Below the pieces are notes generated by a model, which was given only the letters and a program-made list of their open reading frames with translations, did not search any database and was not told the DNA's origin. The translations under genes and the position numbers were made by a program. A stretch of DNA of 64,000 nucleotides from UMGS755 sp045590535 (lineage in GTDB: Bacteria; Bacillota; Clostridia; UBA1381; UBA9506). The stretch spans positions 37,501-101,500 of the forward strand of contig JAZNRE010000044.1 of assembly GCA_045590535.1 (NCBI GenBank), in the 5' to 3' direction. Shown here piece by piece: positions 59,297-64,000 of this stretch; positions within the stretch are counted from its first letter, which is position 1; each line of letters opens with the position of its first letter.

Positions 59297-59666
59297 AAAA
59301 TTAACCCTTTTATTGATTGGACTTTTATGCCTTGGTATGTTAACCGCCTGCGGCAATAACGGGGCAGCACCGAAGGACTTAGGACCGGTGCCGGAGGGTA
59401 TTTCCAACCCCGACGGTGGCATTGTATCCTTAAATCCGAAAGTGGTTGAGGGCAGACTGATTAAGCTTTCGGCCAAACGAGCCACCCTGTTGGTGCAGAA
59501 AGTGGAGTGGGACATGACTTTAAGTGAGAAAGTGCAAAGCGATATAAAACGCTATGCTGAACTGGATATGCCCATGGAGGTGGGCGGTTTTGTGCTTGCT
59601 TATTATGAAGAAACCGAAAAGGGCAAGCGAGAGATCACCCGACTGGAGCATTTGGTGTCAAACTGA
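59289..59666 (+). CDS. Small lipoprotein
   Basis: A 125-residue lipoprotein: signal sequence MNKKLTLLLIGLLCLGMLTAC, lipobox LTAC with Cys21 as the lipid-modified residue, then a short Gly/Pro linker and a beta-rich domain of about 80 residues (VEGRLIKLSAKRATLLVQKVEWDMT, a stretch ending in GGFVLAYYEE) that looks like a small OB-type barrel. It would be anchored to the outer face of the membrane. No function can be assigned. Confidence 0.78.
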   Translation: MNKKLTLLLIGLLCLGMLTACGNNGAAPKDLGPVPEGISNPDGGIVSLNPKVVEGRLIKLSAKRATLLVQKVEWDMTLSEKVQSDIKRYAELDMPMEVGGFVLAYYEETEKGKREITRLEHLVSN

Positions 59667-59733
59667 ATATGACCAAAAGTTTCATAAAGGTGTTTGAAGA
59701 ACATAAGGGCTTATTTTAAGGGAGTGACGCTTG

Positions 59734-61269
59734 ATGAAGCTTGTAACATCATCACAAATGAAAGCTTTGGAACAAGAGGCAATGCGCCTTGGTATTGACG
59801 GTTTGCTTTTAATGGAAAATGCAGCTCGCAGCTTTTGTGATGCTTTAGAAAAAGAGGCGGGGGGCGTTTGTAATAAAACCGTTTTGGTCTGCTGCGGTCC
59901 GGGCAACAACGGGGGCGATGGCTTTGCCATTGGCCGTCACTTGCACAACCGTAGTGCTCGTGTGACCCTTGCCACAGCGTTTGTGCCCGCCCGACTCAAA
60001 GGTGATGCAAAAAAGAACTATGAAATTGCATCCAATATGGAGCTTGCCATGGTGTTGCCCGAAGATTTAGCGGATCAAAAATTTGACATAGCTGTTGATG
60101 CTCTGTTTGGCACAGGTTTTCACGGAGAGCCGGAGGGGGATGCTGCCCGGCTCATTTCCTACATGAATCGCAATGCCTCTTTTGTGGCAGCCGTGGATAT
60201 GCCCAGCGGCGCTTCAGCTGATGACGGTAAGGTGGCCGGCCTCTGTGTGCAGGCACACCTGACGGTAACCTTTGGCTTAGCCAAACCGGGACAGTTTTTA
60301 TATCCAGCCAAGGACTTTGTGGGTAAGCTTACCGTAACGGATATTTCCATTCCCTTGTCGTTGCTTTCATCTAAAAGTGGCTTTAACGCTTTGGATGCTA
60401 GCTGCATGAAACGGCTGCCGGAGCGACCTGAAAACTCGCACAAGGGCAGCTTTGGCAAGGTGCTTCTTTTGGCAGGCAGTCCCGGCATGAGTGGTGCCTG
60501 CGCCATGGCAGCAGAGGCTGTTTTGCGCAGCGGAGCCGGCATGGTGACGGCGGCGGTTTCAAAAACAGTTGCCGATACGGTGGCCCGTCTTTTTCGTGAG
60601 ATGATGGTTCTTTCTCTGCCGGCAGAGGGTGACCAGCTTTTAAAAACAGCAGCGGGTATGGTTTTAGAAAAGCTGAAAAATCAGGATGTGCTGCTGGCCG
60701 GCTGTGGTTTGGGCACGGCAGAAGGTACCAAAAAAGTGTTGCTTTCGGTTATCAAAGATTGTGATAAACCCTTGGTTTTAGATGCAGACGGCATAAATCT
60801 TTTAAAGGGGAATATAAATATAATAAAAAACAAAGCAGTTCCTGTTGTTTTAACACCGCATCCTTTAGAGTTTTCCAGAATCAGCGGTCACAGCATGGAG
60901 TATTTGCGAGAAAATCGGTTATCGGCTGCCACCGAGTTTGCGAAAAGCTATGGAGTGGTGTTGGTGCTGAAAGGGGCTGATACCCTTGTGGCACATCCGG
61001 ATGGCAGGTTGTCTATTTGTGCTCAGAGCAATTCCGGGCTGGCAACGGCCGGTAGCGGTGATGTGCTTTCCGGTGTTATTGCCGCTTTGTTGGCACAGGG
61101 CGCGACGCCGGATGTGGCGGCTGATCTGGGCGTTTATCTGCACAGCCGGGCCGGGCTTTTGGCCCGTGACGGAAAGGGCGCCCATGGCATGATAGCCGGC
61201 GACATTTTAGCTGCTTTACCCAGGGCACTAAAAGAAGCGGTTTTAGAAAGTGCCTCATTGAAAGGATGA
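59734..61269 (+). CDS. nnr: Bifunctional NAD(P)H-hydrate epimerase/dehydratase
   Basis: Repairs hydrated NAD(P)H. The 511 residues join an N-terminal epimerase domain (MKLVTSSQMKALEQEA, CCGPGNNGGDGFAIGRHL, DALFGTGFHG, VDMPSGASADDG) to a C-terminal ADP-dependent dehydratase of ribokinase fold (HKGSFGKVLLLAGSPGMSGAC, LVLDADGINLL, VLTPHPLEFSRI, SGLATAGSGDVLSGVIAALLAQG). ATG 59734 is favoured by the GGGAGTG site; the preceding TTG is an alternative. Its stop overlaps the next start. Confidence 0.95.
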   Translation: MKLVTSSQMKALEQEAMRLGIDGLLLMENAARSFCDALEKEAGGVCNKTVLVCCGPGNNGGDGFAIGRHLHNRSARVTLATAFVPARLKGDAKKNYEIASNMELAMVLPEDLADQKFDIAVDALFGTGFHGEPEGDAARLISYMNRNASFVAAVDMPSGASADDGKVAGLCVQAHLTVTFGLAKPGQFLYPAKDFVGKLTVTDISIPLSLLSSKSGFNALDASCMKRLPERPENSHKGSFGKVLLLAGSPGMSGACAMAAEAVLRSGAGMVTAAVSKTVADTVARLFREMMVLSLPAEGDQLLKTAAGMVLEKLKNQDVLLAGCGLGTAEGTKKVLLSVIKDCDKPLVLDADGINLLKGNINIIKNKAVPVVLTPHPLEFSRISGHSMEYLRENRLSAATEFAKSYGVVLVLKGADTLVAHPDGRLSICAQSNSGLATAGSGDVLSGVIAALLAQGATPDVAADLGVYLHSRAGLLARDGKGAHGMIAGDILAALPRALKEAVLESASLKG

Positions 61270-61928
61270 ATATTTTGCAAAAATCATCAAGGCGCTGTAT
61301 TGTGATTTATATAGCGGTTTTGTTACTGATGATGTGCACGGGCTGTACCCATGAAAACTTTTTAACAGACCGTGATGCCGATATTTACCAAAGAATTCAT
61401 AAAAAGTTTAGCCATATGACCGCCTACACCGCCAAAGTGGAAGTGACGGTCTACAGCAATAAAACAGAAAACACCTATTTAATTAACCAACTGATGAAGG
61501 ATTCTCAAGGCGCACAACTTATGGTAGAAAAACCCGAGAGTGTGCAGGGCACAATCACAAGATATCATAACGGGCAGGTTACATTGATGAATGCCGGACA
61601 AGAAAGTGCGGTTTCTGTACCGGCTGCCGATGCTTATCATGATATTTTTATCGACCAGTTTTTTGCCCTTTATTATCAGTCAGAAAAAACGGCAATCAAT
61701 GTTAGTGGCGGTGGCACAGAGGGTGCAAACAGCTTGCTTTTAGAAACCATTGCCGTGCCCGATGCATCGCACCGACACCGATTGACATTGCTCATTGATG
61801 CAAAGCGCTTAGAGCCGCAAGTTCTTACGGTTTATGATGTGGGAGGCAACATACAGCTTATGGCAAAATTTGTGGAGTTTGAATATAATCCCGCAATTGA
61901 TGATTCATTATTTATTTCTATGGAATAA
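61266..61928 (+). CDS. LolA-fold lipoprotein, GerS/YdcC-like
   Basis: A 220-residue lipoprotein. The hydrophobic N-terminal segment ends in the lipobox CTGC (Cys27), and the mature part shows the LolA/LppX-type beta layout (MTAYTAKVEVTVYSNKTENTYLINQL, LLIDAKRLEPQVLTVYDVGGN). In Bacillus ydcC and in Clostridioides difficile gerS, such a gene directly precedes alanine racemase; GerS is needed for cortex modification in germination. The position before alr supports that kinship (inference). ATG 61266 overlaps the nnr stop but is very close to its AAAGG site; TTG 61275 is a possible start. Confidence 0.78.
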   Translation: MNILQKSSRRCIVIYIAVLLLMMCTGCTHENFLTDRDADIYQRIHKKFSHMTAYTAKVEVTVYSNKTENTYLINQLMKDSQGAQLMVEKPESVQGTITRYHNGQVTLMNAGQESAVSVPAADAYHDIFIDQFFALYYQSEKTAINVSGGGTEGANSLLLETIAVPDASHRHRLTLLIDAKRLEPQVLTVYDVGGNIQLMAKFVEFEYNPAIDDSLFISME

Positions 61929-61952
61929 CTTTTACTTTACAAAAGAAAGGGA

Positions 61953-63128
61953 ATGACGGAATTTATGCACGCAGAAGATTTTAAAAAGAGAGCGTGGGCA
62001 GAGGTTGATTTAGATGTCCTTCAGCACAATTTTAAAGAAATGAAAAAAATGGTTAAGCCCGAAACACGCCTGTTAGTGGCAGTGAAGGCCAATGCTTATG
62101 GTCACGGTGCGGTGATGTGCGCCAAAGCCCTGCTAGAGGCAGGGGCCGACTATCTGGCCGTTGCCACCATAGAAGAAGCTTTGGAATTGCGCCAGGCGCA
62201 AATTGATGCCCCTATTTTAATTTTGGGCTATGTAGCCAAAGAAGATGCAGACAAACTGGTCACACATGACATTACCGCAACGGTTTATTGTGTTGATTTT
62301 GCCAAGACTTTGTCCGAGACGGCGGTAGCACTCAATAAAAAGGCCAAAATTCACATTAAGCTGAACACAGGCATGGAGCGTCTTGGATTTTCGGTTAATG
62401 AAATCGAGGCTATAAAATCAATCAGCAGTCTACCTGGCCTTGAAATGGAAGGTCTTTTCACTCATTTGGCTTGTGCCGATGCCGAAGATTCCAGCAGTGT
62501 GCATTTGCAATACGAACGTTTTATGCAGGTGGCAGACAGCTTGAAAGCTGCCGGCATTTCCATTCGGCTGCGGCATGTTTTAAACAGTGCAGGTATTTTT
62601 GATTTTCCCCAGTATCAACTGGATATGGTTCGTCCGGGCATTGCCCTTTACGGTTATTATCCCTCCACTTTTATTCACACCGAACGGGCTTCACTCCGCC
62701 CCGTTCTCTCTTTTAAAAGCCGTGTTTCTTTCTTGCATGAGGCCGATTGCGGTGCCGGCATAAGCTATGGCTGGACTTACAAAGCCCAGACGCCTGTGCG
62801 TGTGGCAACGGTGCCGGTGGGCTATGCTGACGGCTATAATCGCTTGCTTTCAAATAAAGCTTTCATGCTTGCTGGTGATAAGCGCGTTCCCGTTATCGGA
62901 AGAATTTGTATGGACCAATGTATGATTGATGTCACTTCGGTTCATACTATAAATGTCGGCGACGAAATTACAATAATTGGAGGGGGCGAGGCAGGCATAA
63001 CAGCTGATGAACTGGCAAAGCTGTCAAACACTATATCGTATGAAATACTTTGTGCTGTCGGTAAACGCATTCCGCGGTTATATTTACAAAGCGGCGAATT
63101 TGTCGGCGTACTTAATGGGTTTGCCTGA
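61953..63128 (+). CDS. alr: Alanine racemase
   Basis: PLP enzyme producing D-alanine for peptidoglycan, and possibly controlling germination by removing L-alanine. The 391 residues have RAWAEVDLDVLQHN, the PLP lysine K45 in AVKANAYGHG, RHVLNSAGIF, the second catalytic Tyr in GISYGWTY, and GRICMDQCMIDVT near the C terminus. The start is unsure: AAGGG is too near ATG 61953 and rather far from ATG 61965 (MHAEDF). Followed by ndoAI-ndoA, as in Bacillus. Confidence 0.94.
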   Translation: MTEFMHAEDFKKRAWAEVDLDVLQHNFKEMKKMVKPETRLLVAVKANAYGHGAVMCAKALLEAGADYLAVATIEEALELRQAQIDAPILILGYVAKEDADKLVTHDITATVYCVDFAKTLSETAVALNKKAKIHIKLNTGMERLGFSVNEIEAIKSISSLPGLEMEGLFTHLACADAEDSSSVHLQYERFMQVADSLKAAGISIRLRHVLNSAGIFDFPQYQLDMVRPGIALYGYYPSTFIHTERASLRPVLSFKSRVSFLHEADCGAGISYGWTYKAQTPVRVATVPVGYADGYNRLLSNKAFMLAGDKRVPVIGRICMDQCMIDVTSVHTINVGDEITIIGGGEAGITADELAKLSNTISYEILCAVGKRIPRLYLQSGEFVGVLNGFA

Positions 63129-63236
63129 TTCAATTGGAAAATATTGAGTCTTGACGGTGGATATAAAACTCTATATAATTATAGGTGTAATATCAATGGA
63201 ATGTTGCACAGTATTTTATGACGAATGGGGGCAATG

Positions 63237-63512
63237 ATGTTGTCGCAGCTAAAAAAGGTACTGATAACCGTCCCGGAACCGCTTTTAGAAGAGGTTGACC
63301 AGATTTGCAGCGACGAGCGTTCAAATCGAAGTGAATTTGTTCGCGAGGCCATGCGGTGCTATCTGGCAGAAAAAAGAAAACTCGCCCTAAAAGAACAGTT
63401 AAAGCGCGGCTATCAGGAAATGGCAGACATAAATCTTGACATTGCAGACATGTATTTTGAATTGGAAAATGAGCAATTTTCTGATTATGAGGAAAAAATT
63501 GGCGGAGTGTGA
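63237..63512 (+). CDS. ndoAI: EndoAI-type antitoxin (ribbon-helix-helix)
   Basis: A 91-residue antitoxin. MLSQLKKVLITVPEPLLEEVDQICSDERSNRSEFVREAMRCYL is a ribbon-helix-helix domain of the MazE-like EndoAI type; the C-terminal helix (YQEMADINLDIADMYFELENEQFSDYEEKI) should occupy the toxin's RNA-binding groove. ATG 63237 is chosen for its GGGGG spacing; ATG 63225 and 63234 are in frame. The toxin gene begins next to its stop. Confidence 0.9.
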   Translation: MLSQLKKVLITVPEPLLEEVDQICSDERSNRSEFVREAMRCYLAEKRKLALKEQLKRGYQEMADINLDIADMYFELENEQFSDYEEKIGGV

Positions 63513-63517
63513 ATCGC

Positions 63518-63868
63518 GTGGTAGTTAAACGTGGAGATATATTTTATGCAGATTTAAGTCCTGTGGTTGGTTCGGAACAGGGTGGTGTGCGTCCCATTTT
63601 GGTGATTCAGAATGACATTGGGAACAAATTCAGTCCTACAGTGATTGTAGCAGCCATCACCTCGCAAATCAATAAAGCAAAGCTTCCGACGCATATAGAA
63701 ATAATGGCAGATGATTACGGCCTATCCAAAGATTCAGTGATTTTGCTTGAACAAATCCGTACCGTAGATAAACGAAGATTGCGGGAACGGTTGGGCAGAC
63801 TGGATGAGGAATCAATGGCAAAAGTCAACGAGGCGTTAACGGTAAGTCTTGGTTTGATTGAATTGTAA
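63518..63868 (+). CDS. ndoA: EndoA/MazF-type mRNA endoribonuclease toxin
   Basis: A 116-residue toxin that cuts single-stranded RNA in the cytoplasm. VVKRGDIFYADLSPVVGSEQGGVRPILVIQND, then ITSQINKAKLPTHIEI and DSVILLEQIRTVDKRRL are near-identical to Bacillus EndoA. GTG 63518 gives exactly the Bacillus length and N terminus (MVVKRGD); GTG 63509, overlapping the antitoxin stop, is the alternative. The nnr-lipoprotein-alr-ndoAI-ndoA order matches the conserved Firmicutes block. Confidence 0.93.
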   Translation: MVVKRGDIFYADLSPVVGSEQGGVRPILVIQNDIGNKFSPTVIVAAITSQINKAKLPTHIEIMADDYGLSKDSVILLEQIRTVDKRRLRERLGRLDEESMAKVNEALTVSLGLIEL

Positions 63869-63919
63869 ATGTGATATAAATTGATGGCCGGAATTGTCTA
63901 TGTGATTACATAGACAAAG

Positions 63920-63963
63920 AAAAGGCTGCAGCCGGGTGTTTTACTTGGCTGCAGCCTTTTTGT
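63920..63963 (+). terminator. Terminator of the alr-ndoA operon
   Basis: AAAAGGCTGCAGCC pairs with GGCTGCAGCCTTTT, then TTG. A small hairpin GTCTATGT-GATT-ACATAGAC lies just before it (63896-63915). Confidence 0.88.
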
Positions 63964-63975
63964 TTTAAAATAAAA

Positions 63976-64000
63976 CCCCCGCTTGCAAAAAGCAAGCGGG
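63976..64000. terminator. Further hairpin at the window edge
   Basis: CCCGCTTGC (63978-63986) pairs with GCAAGCGGG (63992-64000); it is probably the terminator of a convergent gene beyond the window and is cut by its end. Confidence 0.5.

Overview
The window reads as chromosome of an endospore-forming member of the Clostridia (Bacillota). Sporulation and germination genes are spread through it: gpr, sigG, spoVG, a spoVAF-type germinant-receptor homologue, a SpoIVFA/SpoIVFB-like pair, a SpoVB-like flippase and a GerS/YdcC-like lipoprotein next to alr. Promoters are mostly textbook TTGACA-17-TATAAT with strong AGGAGG ribosome binding sites. I see no rRNA, no CRISPR array, no transposase and no integrase. 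I cannot name a genus; the frequent structured intergenic repeats fit an uncultured gut or digester lineage (inference).

Layout. 1-3017: an S-layer-domain secreted protein and a lone carbohydrate-type ABC ATPase. 3076-8739: a five-gene operon pyrK-pyrD-pgi-thrC-prmA. 8854-9988: tRNA-Val and a patatin-like lipase. 10000-11798: a phage-type S24 repressor with 15-bp dyad operators and three small divergent genes. 11884-15522: SpoVB-like flippase, SpoIVFB/SpoIVFA-like pair and an XRE regulator. 15763-19810: tRNA-Trp, gpr, tRNA-Pro, a secreted Ala-rich protein with a 53-residue KKYxKPxLE peptide behind a perfect consensus promoter, tRNA-Ala, and inverted intergenic repeats. 19811-24776: malic enzyme, then a minus-strand block of a flavoprotein, hflX and yigZ. 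24954-26953: CIRCE-controlled groES-groEL.

27142-45106: a 17-gene surface-glycan operon with one strong promoter and one terminator. It encodes a sugar aminotransferase, a PglC-like initiating transferase, an ATP-grasp/HAD pair, LicD, UDP-GalNAcA enzymes (TviB/TviC type), UDP-L-FucNAc enzymes (CapE/F/G type), four glycosyltransferases, an acyltransferase and a Wzy-like polymerase. No flippase or chain-length regulator is present.

45106-51797: sigG, a HAD phosphatase, an SSB-like protein, murC, spoVG, a SpoVAF-like protein and a four-helix protein. 51824-55201: the dnaA-yaaA-recF-remB locus, which lacks dnaN between dnaA and yaaA and gyrBA after remB. It is preceded by a striking array of hairpins: a near-perfect four-way junction followed by three copies of one element whose stems covary. 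55217-64000: tRNA-Leu, a stalk-domain protein, a DUF5685/DnaJ/membrane/lipoprotein run, then nnr, a GerS-like lipoprotein, alr and the ndoAI-ndoA (MazEF-type) pair.

The most novel-looking signals are the covarying hairpin array in front of dnaA together with the altered DnaA DNA-recognition motif and missing dnaN; the S24 repressor regulon with an Arg in place of the catalytic Lys; and the secreted protein plus KKYxKPxLE peptide unit framed by tRNAs and inverted repeats.
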